Below are positions 27,892 to 35,539 of a DNA stretch of 64,000 bases, one piece after another. How positions within the stretch are numbered: position 1 is the first letter of the stretch; each line of letters starts with the position of its first letter. The stretch is taken from the NCBI RefSeq assembly GCF_026342735.1, contig NZ_JAPEMM010000002.1, forward strand, positions 62,001 to 126,000, read 5' to 3'. Made by a program: the position numbers and the translations under genes. The notes under the pieces were generated by a model, which saw only the letters and a list, made by a program, of their open reading frames with translations, searched no databases and had not been told where the DNA came from. This DNA comes from Streptomyces sp. NBC_00193 (GTDB lineage: Bacteria > Actinomycetota > Actinomycetes > Streptomycetales > Streptomycetaceae).

Positions 27892-28212
27892 TCAGGACTG
27901 TGGCGGGAACAGCTTGATCAGGCGCTCGCGTTGCCGGTCGCCCAGGCCGCCAATCTTGCGTGTTTCGGAGATGCTCAGGTCGATGAGGTGGCGGCGGGCG
28001 CGGACCGTGCCGATGCCGGGGATGGCCTGCAGGAGGCTCAGGACGCGGGTCTGGCGGGCGGTCTCGTCGCCGCGGTCGAGGACGTCGAGGAGCGAGACGC
28101 GGCCGGCCTTCAGCGCGGCGAGCATCTCGGCGCGTTCCTTGCGGACCCGGGCGGCCTTCGCGAGGGCCGCGGCGCGCTGCTCGGGAGTGAGAGGGGGTAC
28201 GGGGGCGGGCAT
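27892..28212 (-). CDS. Actinobacterial integration host factor (mIHF/sIHF-like)
   Basis: 106 aa from ATG 28212. The N-terminal helix is LTPEQRAAALAKAARVRKER, and the second half contains the helix-two-turn-helix and S13-like segment LSLLQAIPGIGTVRARRHLI, ISETRKIGGLGDRQRERLI. Length and order match the Streptomyces IHF (about 107 aa), a nucleoid protein that bends DNA. The middle (LKAGRVSLLDVLDRGDETAR) differs from what I recall of the housekeeping copy, so this is probably a diverged paralogue carried by the accessory region. Confidence 0.85.
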   Translation of the reverse strand: MPAPVPPLTPEQRAAALAKAARVRKERAEMLAALKAGRVSLLDVLDRGDETARQTRVLSLLQAIPGIGTVRARRHLIDLSISETRKIGGLGDRQRERLIKLFPPQS

Positions 28213-28437
28213 CGTGCTCCTTCGTCGTCGGTCGGCCGCCCATCATGTCCCACAACCCTCCCCCGGCACCCGGATATAGGGTCAGCTCCGCGATCGCAGG
28301 TGGGGGATTGCGTCCTTGGCTTTGTTGGTGAGCTTCGGCTCTGGTCCACTTACCTAGCCAGACAGATGCGATTCGACATGACACTGGTCGAAGCGTCCAC
28401 CCCTTCTTGGATCGCTGCCCACCGTTGTTCCGCCACG

Positions 28438-28527
28438 GGGGTCATCCCCGCGTGCGCGGGGAGCCGACGTCGCAACCGGCTCCGAACAACATCTGGTCGG
28501 GGTCATCACCATGTTGGAAGGCAGCCA
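28438..28527. CRISPR. Two-repeat CRISPR-like unit, type I-E-like repeat
   Basis: Repeat 1 at 28438-28466 starts GGGGTCATCCCCGCGTGCGC and continues GGGGAGCCG, with the CCCCGCG/CGCGGGG palindrome of type I-E repeats. A degenerate repeat starts exactly 61 bases later (28499-28527; begins GGGGTCATCACC and keeps GGCAGCC; 20 of 29 positions match). The 29-base repeat and 32-base spacer fit type I-E. No further unit occurs 61 bases upstream and no cas gene is in the window. Confidence 0.6.
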
Positions 28528-28610
28528 CGCTCCGTTATCTACCGCGAGCAGTTCCGCACCGACGCAGGGCGGCTTGCTCAGATGTCACGCCGTCCTGTGG
28601 ACGCGGCCCG

Positions 28611-28922
28611 TCAGCAGCGGTAGCCGTTGGGGACCTGAAGCACAGCCATGAAGATCCACACCATGACCGCGGTGCCCACTACGCCCCCCAGGACGGCGAC
28701 CGTGAGGTTCCAGCGCCCCACATACCCGATGAGCACCCCCCACCACGCCGCCGCAATCACTGAGAGCACGGCTCCGTAGAAGATCAGCGCGAGCCCGTTG
28801 GCCGCGCCGTTGACTCCCACGTCGCACGCCCGCCAGGCGGCCGCCAGCAGTACCGACCCGAGCACACCGGTCGCCAGACCAGCCACTGGGGCGACCACGC
28901 AGCCCCACTGTCCCCGCGTCAC
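28611..28922 (-). CDS. Small membrane protein, candidate immunity protein
   Basis: 103 aa from GTG 28922, overlapping the toxin stop codon (GTGA). Three hydrophobic segments (VVAPVAGLATGVLGSVLLAA, LALIFYGAVLSVIAAAWWGV, LTVAVLGGVVGTAVMVWIFM). Family not recognised. Coupled translation right behind a polymorphic toxin makes immunity or export help the most likely roles; a membrane immunity protein for a toxin with a presumed cytoplasmic target would be unusual, so it could instead be an accessory channel. Confidence 0.7.
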   Translation of the reverse strand: MTRGQWGCVVAPVAGLATGVLGSVLLAAAWRACDVGVNGAANGLALIFYGAVLSVIAAAWWGVLIGYVGRWNLTVAVLGGVVGTAVMVWIFMAVLQVPNGYRC

Positions 28923-30082
28923 TTCCGGTTCCGGATCTGCGGAACGTTCTCCCCGTTGCGCTGAGCCTGCTCCATCTTGTCCATCGCGTCGTTGATTCCC
29001 TGGCGAAGCTGGTCTTCGGTCATGTCGTCGCCATACTTGTCGTACAGCTCGATGCCGACACGCATCGTGATCTGGTCACCCTGGTCATCGTCCCCGGTAA
29101 TGAGCGATTCGCCCAGGGAGGCTCCCTTGATCAAGGTGTCCGCATCAAAGCCGACAGCGCGGCCGACATAGCCGTAGTGGACATTGGAATAGATGTCGTA
29201 GAAGACTTCGCGGTCCGTTCCGGGCTGCTTGAAGTAGTAGTCGTCGCGCCGCTGAAGGTCGTACCGCGCCTGGAGTTGAGGCTTGTGGTCCCAGTCCTGC
29301 CCCGGGGCCACCTTGACACCCCACATCACCAGTGCCGCGTTGATGTCGGAACCATAGTTGCGCCCGAACTCGTACCACTCGGGTTCGTCGAGCAAGGACC
29401 GTATCTGCCCGACGGTGTCCGACTTCGCGTTCCGCTTCATCTCCTCGAAAATCCACCTCTCGGCATCAGTGAACTTCTGCTCACTCCGCGCCGACCCGGT
29501 CGGCGGGATCACGGGAGAGGCAGAGGCGTTGAACCCCCCGATAGTGCCGTCAAGGATGTTCCCGTCCACGACCACGGCTTCGAGCGCCTGCTTCACGGCC
29601 TTGTCGAACTCATCCACGGCCCGCACCGCCGCAGCAACGTGCGCGGTCCACGACTCCTCCACACTCTTGAGGTCCGGGTCACGCCGCAGAGCCCGTGCCT
29701 GTGCCGGGTCCTCGACCCGCGTGAAGTCGAAGGTCGCACGTCCCGCCGCCGATACCGCCATGCCCGCGGCCACGGCATCGTCCCGCGCTGATTCGACCTT
29801 CTTCTTCAGGTCGGTGAAGCCTGCGTGCGCATCCGTCAGAAGCTTGGCTACCGCCTTCGCCTCCGTCTGAGCGGACCTGTACTCACGCCGGGTCGTCGCA
29901 AACTTCGTGTGGGCAGCCTCAACGCTGAACCCGAGCCAGTTCTGCCCGAGGGTGATCTTCTGGACCGTCTCCCCGTAACGCTCTTCGACCTTCGACAGAT
30001 CAGTGGCCATGGACTGCCACTTCTCCGCAGCAGTCGACAGGACGCCGAAATCGGTCGTCATGACTTCCTGATACGTCAACAC
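28919..30082 (-). CDS. ESX/WXG-like polymorphic toxin, C-terminus resembling toxin type 44
   Basis: 387 aa from GTG 30082 with AAGGGG about ten bases upstream. Residues 1-110 are helical with a WXG-like helical hairpin (TAAEKWQSMATDLSKVEERY, then LGQNWLGFSVEAAHTKFATT), as in proteins exported by type VII secretion. The C-terminal domain has QDWDHKPQLQARYDLQRRDD, VFYDIYSNVHYGYVGRAVGF and LIKGASLGESLITGDDDQGD; the WDxK and NxHYGYVG pattern recalls the polymorphic toxin type 44 domain, predicted to be an RNase. That match is from memory. Upstream is an ESX-like partner, downstream a coupled membrane protein. Confidence 0.75.
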   Translation of the reverse strand: MLTYQEVMTTDFGVLSTAAEKWQSMATDLSKVEERYGETVQKITLGQNWLGFSVEAAHTKFATTRREYRSAQTEAKAVAKLLTDAHAGFTDLKKKVESARDDAVAAGMAVSAAGRATFDFTRVEDPAQARALRRDPDLKSVEESWTAHVAAAVRAVDEFDKAVKQALEAVVVDGNILDGTIGGFNASASPVIPPTGSARSEQKFTDAERWIFEEMKRNAKSDTVGQIRSLLDEPEWYEFGRNYGSDINAALVMWGVKVAPGQDWDHKPQLQARYDLQRRDDYYFKQPGTDREVFYDIYSNVHYGYVGRAVGFDADTLIKGASLGESLITGDDDQGDQITMRVGIELYDKYGDDMTEDQLRQGINDAMDKMEQAQRNGENVPQIRNRK

Positions 30083-30094
30083 GCGCCCAACCCC

Positions 30095-30556
30095 TTACAG
30101 CCCGTCGAGCTTCGACTTCGGGCCCAGCGCGCGGAGCCCGTCACCCGTGTGCACGTCGTTCTGCACGAACATGCCCGAGGCGCCACGCAGGGAGGCTTTC
30201 TCGGCACTGAGACGTCCCATGAGCATCTGCACTTGCCGGTCCCACGTCTCCGTCACCTTCTTCAGTCCGGAGGCCGTCTCCCAGCCGTCAAGGGTTCTTG
30301 CCGCCGCGCTCGTATGCTCTTTCGCACCGGCCGCGGCCTTCTTGGTATTGGGCTCCAACTCGGTCTCGACAGTGTTCGCCGCCGCGGTCTTCTCCGCCGG
30401 CGTTGACCCGAACACGCTCCCGCCTACCGGAGCCACCGGGCCGGGCGGTACCCCCTCTTCCCCTCTTCCCCTCTTCCCCTCTTCCCCTCTTCCCCTCTTC
30501 CCCTCTTCCCCTCTTCCCCTCTTCCCCTCTTCCCCTCTTCCCCTCTTTTGGATCAT
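30095..30556 (-). CDS. ESX-like partner protein reading through an octanucleotide repeat
   Basis: 153 aa if started at ATG 30556; ATG 30592 adds 12 residues. After MIQK the reading frame crosses twelve copies of an 8-bp unit, giving four runs of KRGRGEEG. The conserved-looking part follows: GGSVFGSTPAEKTAAANTVE, ELEPNTKKAAAGAKEHTSAA, ARTLDGWETASGLKKVTETW, MLMGRLSAEKASLRGASGMF, resembling the N-terminal helical partners found upstream of Streptomyces type VII toxins. The stop is 12 bases before the toxin start. Because 8 is not a multiple of 3, unit gain or loss would shift the frame. An NTG start downstream of the repeat could exist, so the repeat may instead lie in a leader. Confidence 0.6.
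   Translation of the reverse strand: MIQKRGRGEEGKRGRGEEGKRGRGEEGKRGRGEEGVPPGPVAPVGGSVFGSTPAEKTAAANTVETELEPNTKKAAAGAKEHTSAAARTLDGWETASGLKKVTETWDRQVQMLMGRLSAEKASLRGASGMFVQNDVHTGDGLRALGPKSKLDGL
30452..30547. repeat. Twelve perfect tandem copies of CCCCTCTT
   Basis: Direct count of the sequence gives units starting at 30452, 30460 and every 8 bases to 30540, 96 bases without a mismatch. It lies at the 5' end of the ESX-like gene on the minus strand (unit AAGAGGGG). Confidence 0.97.
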
Positions 30557-30647
30557 AAGCCCACGCTCGCCAGCGAACTGACCGTTCCTCATACGATCTG
30601 AGGGCGACGCCTTGGCCCCAACCGACACCCGCTGAAGAGGCCGCGAT

Positions 30648-30732
30648 GGGATCATCTCTGTGTGCGAGCTGGACTCAGTTCCCTGCCATGCCATGCGGGC
30701 AACGGGGTCATCCCCGCGTGTGCGGGGAGCAG
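30648..30732. CRISPR. Second CRISPR-like unit: one intact and one degenerate repeat
   Basis: Intact repeat at 30704-30732 starts GGGGTCATCCCCGCGTGTGC and continues GGGGAGCAG; it differs from the repeat at 28438 at only a few positions and has the same orientation. A degenerate relative begins at 30648 (GGGATCATCTCTGTGTGCGA), 57 bases away rather than 61, so one small deletion must be assumed. A 10-bp hairpin (TCCCGTCCTC/GAGGACGGGA, 30735-30760) lies directly next to the intact repeat. Between 30760 and 30900 there are traces (GAARDFLDVYAASRRW) of an AbiEii-like nucleotidyltransferase gene. Confidence 0.5.
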
Positions 30733-30986
30733 AGTCCCGTCCTCGGTGAGGAGGACGGGATCGACACCAAGGTCTGAGCCTTTGCCGACCGGGGCGCTGC
30801 CCGCGACTTCCTCGACGTGTACGCCGCTTCCCGCCGCTGGGCCACCACTGGCCTCGAAGGGTTCGGTCCCATGGGGCCACCCGCCCAGGCACCGGGCCAT
30901 CTATCGGCGTGACTCGGGCGGGCCTGAAGGCAGGCTTGCCGCGTCGCCGAGCCTCACCCCTCCTCGGGGAATATTTGTTCCGTTTT

Positions 30987-31020
30987 TTGACATTTTGGCA
31001 TGAATTAGAGTATTGTCAAC
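30987..31020 (+). promoter_or_regulatory. Promoter and operator of the TetR-phosphotransferase operon
   Basis: In an unusually A/T-rich spot: TTGACA at 30987-30992, 18 bases, then TATTGT at 31011-31016. The same bases form an inverted repeat (TTGACATT and its partner TATTGTCAA) that covers the promoter. This fits autorepression by the TetR protein that starts at 31026, leaving a very short leader. Confidence 0.6.
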
Positions 31021-31025
31021 GTGCC

Positions 31026-31649
31026 ATGAAAGAGAAGCGTGCGTACGAGAGTCCGCTGCGTGCCGGGCAGCTTGAGCAGACCCGGCAGCTGATCCTCGCA
31101 GCGCTCACCGAGGCCATCGCCGACGAAAGCGTCCAGGAGCTGACCATCCCGCTCGTAGCGGAGCGCGCAGGCGTCGCCGTCCGCACCGTCTACCGGCACT
31201 TCCCGACCAGGGAGGCGCTCTTCGCGACCTGGAGCGGGTGGGCCCAGGAGAATCTGCACGTGCTCACGCAGTCCTACCCGGACACCTTGGACGGGCTGCG
31301 CCGCGTGGCGCCGGAGCTCTACCGCTCGTACGACGAGCACGCCCCACTGATCCTCGCCATGCTGAACTCCAAGGCGGCCCGGCCGCTGCGGGAGCAGGGT
31401 CGCAGGCATCGGTTCCAGTCGGTGGAGGCGGCGCTGGCCGAGCTCACGGCGGAGGCCGACCCGGTAGCCCGCCGCCGCGCGGTCGCCGTGCTGTACCTGC
31501 TGGTGAGCGCCCCAGCCTGGCAGGCCATGCGGCTGCAGGCGGGGCTCGACGGGGCGGAGGCCGGCAAGGCCGCCGCCTGGGCGGTGCAGGTGCTTACAGA
31601 CGAGCTGCGGCGAGACCCGGACGGCCCACTACGCCACCCGGGCAGCTGA
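31026..31649 (+). CDS. TetR/AcrR-family transcriptional regulator
   Basis: 207 aa from ATG 31026 (MKEKRAYESPLRAGQLEQTR); the longer open frame from 30909 crosses the promoter and is rejected. HTH: ILAALTEAIADESVQELTIP, then VAERAGVAVRTVYRHFPTRE ALFA. The C-terminal part is helical and ligand-binding in this family. It is followed 18 bases later by the two-gene PEP-synthase-like pair on the same strand, so it probably controls them and itself through the palindromic promoter just upstream. Confidence 0.9.
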   Translation: MKEKRAYESPLRAGQLEQTRQLILAALTEAIADESVQELTIPLVAERAGVAVRTVYRHFPTREALFATWSGWAQENLHVLTQSYPDTLDGLRRVAPELYRSYDEHAPLILAMLNSKAARPLREQGRRHRFQSVEAALAELTAEADPVARRRAVAVLYLLVSAPAWQAMRLQAGLDGAEAGKAAAWAVQVLTDELRRDPDGPLRHPGS

Positions 31650-31667
31650 CCGGCAAGGAGGAGAGCC

Positions 31668-33374
31668 ATGAGCATCGCCACGGAACGCACTTTCGCTCCA
31701 CCGGGGCCGGGTACCTGGTTCCTGGACCCGACCCACTTCACCCGCCCGGTGACCAGGTTCCACGCCGAGATCTTCATCGAGGAGATGCACCGCGGCTTCG
31801 GAGAGAGCCTCCGCCGGTACGGGTCGCTGCTCGAACGGCTGGACTGGGCCTTCGTCAACGGTTTCTGCTACTACCATCCGCAGCCGCTGGGAGCCCCGCC
31901 GGACGCCACGGACCACCCGCCGAGAGAAGTCTGGGAACGCCTGGCCGCCGATCATCCCGAGATCCGCACCAGGCTCGCGACCAGCGCGACCGTCTTCGAA
32001 CGCAAGCTGTGGCGCGAGGACCTGCGCCGCTGGGACGAGGAGGTCAGACCCGGGCTGCAGCGCGAGCGGCGCGAACTACAGCAGGTCGACCCCGGTCTCC
32101 TCGATACCGGCAGTCTGCTCGCGTACCTCGACCGGTGCCGGGAGCACCAGCGCCGAGCCGGTTACCTGCACCACCTGTTCAACATGCCGGCACTGCTGCC
32201 GATGGGCGATCTGATCGCGCACTGTCAGGAGTGGACCGGGCGCACCACCGGCGAGATCCTGGCCCCGCTGGCCGGATCGAGCCCCGATCCGCTGGCAGAC
32301 CGGGAGGAACTGGCCGAGCTGGCCGCCGCCGTAGCAGCGGACCCCCGGGCGAGCGAGCTGCTCGACTCGCCGACGCGACCCCAGGAGCTGCTGGCGGCGC
32401 TCGGGGCCGTCGCGGGACGTACGAGTACCGCCCTTGCCGAGTACCTGGCGACGTCGGGCTGGCGCCCGGTCAATGGCGAGGACGTGGGCGATCCCTGCGT
32501 GGCGGAGTTGCCCGCCGTCGTACTCGCGGCCATCCGCTCGGCAGTCTCCTCCTCGGCAAGGCCCCTGGCGGACGCCCGCGCCGACCAGCACGCCGACGCG
32601 GCGGCCGACCTTCGCGACGCTGTACCCGCGCCGCATCGCTCCCGCTTCGACGAACTGCTCGCCGAGGCGCGGTTGGTCTCCCGGCTGCGCGACGAGCGCG
32701 GGTCGTGCGCGGACCTTCCGGCCATCGGCCTCACCCGGCGCGCCATCCTGGCGGCCGGCCGACGGCTCACCCAGCAGGGCCGGATCCACGCACCCGACCA
32801 CCTGGCCGAGGCAGACTACGCGGAGCTGCGCGCCCTGGTCCGTACGGGCTCCGGGCCCGACGCCGCAGAACTCGCCGCCCGGGCGCACTACCGCGACCAC
32901 GCCCGGTACGCGGATGCGCCGCCGTTGCTGGGTCCACCGCCGGGCGACCCGCTGCCTCCCGATTGGCTGCCGCCCGCCGCGGCACGCCTGGAACGCGCCC
33001 TCGGGGCCGTCGTCCTCGCCATGTTCAGCAACCCGGCAGCCCGGACCGAAGGGCGGACCGTCCACGGGCTCGGCGCGAGCCCGGGCGTGTACGAGGGCAC
33101 GGCACGGGTGATCAGCGGCGTGCCCGAGTTCGACCGCATCCAGCCCGGGGACGTCCTGGTCACCGGTGCGACCACCACGGCCTTCAACATCGTCCTGCCG
33201 CTGCTCGGCGCGATCGTCACCGATCGCGGCGGGGCGCTCTCCCACGCCGCCATCGTCGCCCGGGAGTTCGCCATCCCCGGCGTCGTCGGATGCACGGATG
33301 CCACGGCGGTGATACCCGACGGCGCCTGGGTGCGGGTCGACGGCCGGGCGGGAGAGGCGGCGGTGGTCCGATGA
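31668..33374 (+). CDS. PEP-utilising enzyme with phosphohistidine swivelling domain
   Basis: 568 aa from ATG 31668 with AAGGAGGA seven bases upstream. The C-terminal 90 residues are the mobile domain of PEP synthase, pyruvate phosphate dikinase and rifampin phosphotransferase: GLGASPGVYEGTARVISG, GDVLVTGATTTAFNIVLPLL, then TDRGGALSHAAIVAREFAIP with the phosphoacceptor His in LSHAA. The first 460 residues are helical and resemble the middle, substrate-binding region of rifampin phosphotransferase-like proteins; Trp/His/Asp-rich WFLDPTHFTRPVTRF starts it. No ATP-grasp part is present; that is encoded by the next gene. Confidence 0.85.
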   Translation: MSIATERTFAPPGPGTWFLDPTHFTRPVTRFHAEIFIEEMHRGFGESLRRYGSLLERLDWAFVNGFCYYHPQPLGAPPDATDHPPREVWERLAADHPEIRTRLATSATVFERKLWREDLRRWDEEVRPGLQRERRELQQVDPGLLDTGSLLAYLDRCREHQRRAGYLHHLFNMPALLPMGDLIAHCQEWTGRTTGEILAPLAGSSPDPLADREELAELAAAVAADPRASELLDSPTRPQELLAALGAVAGRTSTALAEYLATSGWRPVNGEDVGDPCVAELPAVVLAAIRSAVSSSARPLADARADQHADAAADLRDAVPAPHRSRFDELLAEARLVSRLRDERGSCADLPAIGLTRRAILAAGRRLTQQGRIHAPDHLAEADYAELRALVRTGSGPDAAELAARAHYRDHARYADAPPLLGPPPGDPLPPDWLPPAAARLERALGAVVLAMFSNPAARTEGRTVHGLGASPGVYEGTARVISGVPEFDRIQPGDVLVTGATTTAFNIVLPLLGAIVTDRGGALSHAAIVAREFAIPGVVGCTDATAVIPDGAWVRVDGRAGEAAVVR

Positions 33375-34225
33375 CCGGTCTGCTGTCGCCGAGCACGTGG
33401 TCCGCCCCTGTGTCGCTCCGTCTAGCCACCGACGAGAGCCAGTACGGCGGCAAGGCCTCGCAGCTCGCGGCCGCCGCCCGGGCCGGTCTACCGGTACCGG
33501 CAGGAATCGCCCTGGAATGGCTGTTCGTCGACGCCGTCGCAGCAGGTGACGACGAGGCGCTCGCCGCCCTGCACGTGGCAACCGCCGACTTGCAGGGCGG
33601 CGGGCTGGCCGTGCGTTCCTCCGCTCTGGGCGAGGACTCGGCCGGGGCGAGCTTCGCCGGACAGCACCTCACCTGCCTGAACGTACGGGGTCCGGACGGG
33701 CTGACCGAGGCGGTCCGAATGGTGAGAGATTCGGCGCACTCGGCCGCCGCGCTCGCCTACCGTGAGCGGCTCGGGCTGCCCGGCCGGCCCAGAGTGGCAG
33801 TGGTGGTACAGGAGTTGGTGGTACCCGAGTGCGCCGGAGTCCTGTTCTCCCGAGACCCCCTCGACGGCTCCGACGTCCTGGTGATCGAGGCGAGTTGGGG
33901 CCTGGGCGAAGCCGTGGTCAGCGGCCTGGTCGTACCGGATCACTACCGGGTCCGCCACGACGGCCGGGTGATCGAGCGCACGGCGGGCTTGAAGGACCTG
34001 GCCGTGGAGCCCGCGCCGGCCGGCGGAACGAGCCAGGTCCCGGTCCCCGCCGACCGAATCCACCGACTCTGCCTCGACGAGACACGGCTGGAGAGCCTGC
34101 GGGAACTCACCGCCCGCTGCGAGCAGGTCTTTGGCGGGACGCAGGACCTGGAGTGGGCCTTCGTCGCCGACCGTCTCCTTCTGCTGCAACGCCGGCCGAT
34201 GACCGGGGCCGTGCCCCCGCACTGA
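33371..34225 (+). CDS. PEP/pyruvate-binding (ATP-grasp, PPDK N-terminal) protein
   Basis: 284 aa from ATG 33371, overlapping the previous stop (ATGA). Motifs of the PPDK N-terminal domain: GGKASQLAAAARAGLPVPAG near the start, LAVRSSALGEDSAGASFAGQ, VVVQELVVPECAGVLFSRDP, VIEASWGLGEAVVSGLVVPD, and the end GGTQDLEWAFVADRLLLLQR. With the previous gene it makes up a complete ATP-grasp plus swivelling-His enzyme, but on two chains and in the order His-domain first. Such enzymes move a phosphate from ATP to a substrate such as pyruvate or rifampin. The substrate is unknown. Confidence 0.88.
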   Translation: MTGLLSPSTWSAPVSLRLATDESQYGGKASQLAAAARAGLPVPAGIALEWLFVDAVAAGDDEALAALHVATADLQGGGLAVRSSALGEDSAGASFAGQHLTCLNVRGPDGLTEAVRMVRDSAHSAAALAYRERLGLPGRPRVAVVVQELVVPECAGVLFSRDPLDGSDVLVIEASWGLGEAVVSGLVVPDHYRVRHDGRVIERTAGLKDLAVEPAPAGGTSQVPVPADRIHRLCLDETRLESLRELTARCEQVFGGTQDLEWAFVADRLLLLQRRPMTGAVPPH

Positions 34226-34692
34226 CCCCTGCGCAGGCGCGCACTCGCCGAGGCCCGTTCATCAACGCCGGATGGACGATCGTCGACGGCCCCGCCACCG
34301 TCCTCACCGTCCAGGCCCCCACCACCGACACCCCCAACCTCGTGCAGGCGGCGAACCGGCCCGCTCCCGCCCGGGGCAGGACCGTCGTCAGCGACCCCGC
34401 CGCGCTGCTCCGCCTCGAGCCCCTGCCCCCCTTCGGGACCGTCCGCCTCGTCCACCTCGCCGGCTGACCATCGGCAGCCTCACCGCCGGCACGGACAGCG
34501 TCTACGGACGGATCTGCCAGCGGCACGGCAGCACCCACCCCACCGCCGAAGCCGCGCTCGGCTTGTTCACAGGGCAGTGGCTGAACACCGGCACCGGCAC
34601 CGACACGGGCGGGCTGACGACGGAGAGCGGCACCGTCCACGCCACCCGCACCACTAGCCTGCCCCTCCCCCACCAGCACGCACCCCCACTGC
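34226..34692 (+). other. Region with a protein-like fragment but no recognised gene
   Basis: From about 34254 to the stop at 34467 one frame reads FINAGWTIVDGPATVLTVQA and PPFGTVRLVHLAG, which looks like a real C-terminus without a start. Downstream, 34468-34692 has a weak frame (DSVYGRICQRHGSTHPTAEA) of unknown nature. Neither could be assigned. Confidence 0.3.
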
Positions 34693-35127
34693 ATGAATGA
34701 CCGCACCACCCAACCTCAGGCAGGAACCACCATGACCACCCACGCGGTGGGTGGTCCCCGGCGTGTGCGGGAGGATCGCTTCGTGACCACCCTTATCCCA
34801 CCCCGCGGGCCCGACCGGCACCGGGCGATCGTCAGCGAGGTGGCCCTCCTGTGGGCCGCGCACCACCCCGGGCCGTTCCCCGACGTGCCGTTTGACGACA
34901 GGCACGATCTGGCGTACCTGGACTTCACCATGGCCGGCTGCGTCATGGCGTACCTCGGGAACGGTGGTGTTCCCAGCCCGGGCGACATCAGGGTTCTCCA
35001 GGGCTGCCTCCCGAAGCTTCGTGCCGCCGTAGCGCTGCTGGCGCGTTCGGCGGAGTACCGGGAGGGACTCAGGGATTTCAGGGGTTTGCTTGCGATGGCC
35101 GAACTGATCCTCGCCGACGGGGCGTAA
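34693..35127 (+). CDS. Hypothetical protein
   Basis: 144 aa from ATG 34693; ATG 34732 is the better start if the conserved part begins at MTTHAVGG. The body is regular (DRHRAIVSEVALLWAAHHPG, DVPFDDRHDLAYLDFTMAG, PSPGDIRVLQGCLPKLRAAV, LLAMAELILADGA) and probably all-alpha. I do not recognise the family. It stands alone. Confidence 0.5.
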   Translation: MNDRTTQPQAGTTMTTHAVGGPRRVREDRFVTTLIPPRGPDRHRAIVSEVALLWAAHHPGPFPDVPFDDRHDLAYLDFTMAGCVMAYLGNGGVPSPGDIRVLQGCLPKLRAAVALLARSAEYREGLRDFRGLLAMAELILADGA

Positions 35128-35160
35128 GCCGGTCGCCGTCCCGGCCCACACCCATCAGGG

Positions 35161-35328
35161 GCAGTCAGCCATCACCTCCGCGGCCTCCTCGCCCAGCACG
35201 GCATCACCGCGCACCAGGCCACCGACCGCACGGACTGCGCGATCCTCCACGACACCCACGGCCAAGAGCAGCCGTACGAGACGGACGCGACCACCCTCTT
35301 GAACGTCCTCCGCCAGAACACCACCTGA
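35161..35328 (+). pseudogene. 3' fragment of an unknown gene
   Basis: An open frame without a good start reads SHHLRGLLAQHGITAHQATD, then RTDCAILHDTHGQEQPYETD and ends TLLNVLRQNTT. It looks like the C-terminal 55 residues of a real protein. The family is not recognised. It lies left of the IS30 element; nothing else is visible from 35128 to 35519. Confidence 0.35.
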
Positions 35329-35539
35329 CCCGAGGATTGCTACCCGCCGAGCCGGCCAAGGATCCCGCAATACGCCCGAGGAGCACCTGGCCTCACTCTG
35401 AGGCCACACACCACATCCGGGAGACCAGGGCGATCGCTACGATCGGCATGGGCTTCATGGGGGCCGCGACGGCCGCGAAGATCGGCGGCACCGCGCTGGT
35501 GAACCTCGATGGGACGACGCACTGATGCCCCGCCGGAAT

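Noticed and set aside
34745..34775. Third CRISPR-like repeat (GTGGTCCCCGGCGTGTGCGG)
   Set aside because: It needs an extra base to match, stands alone with no partner 61 bases away, and lies in the N-terminal codons of a protein-like frame; chance similarity is likely.
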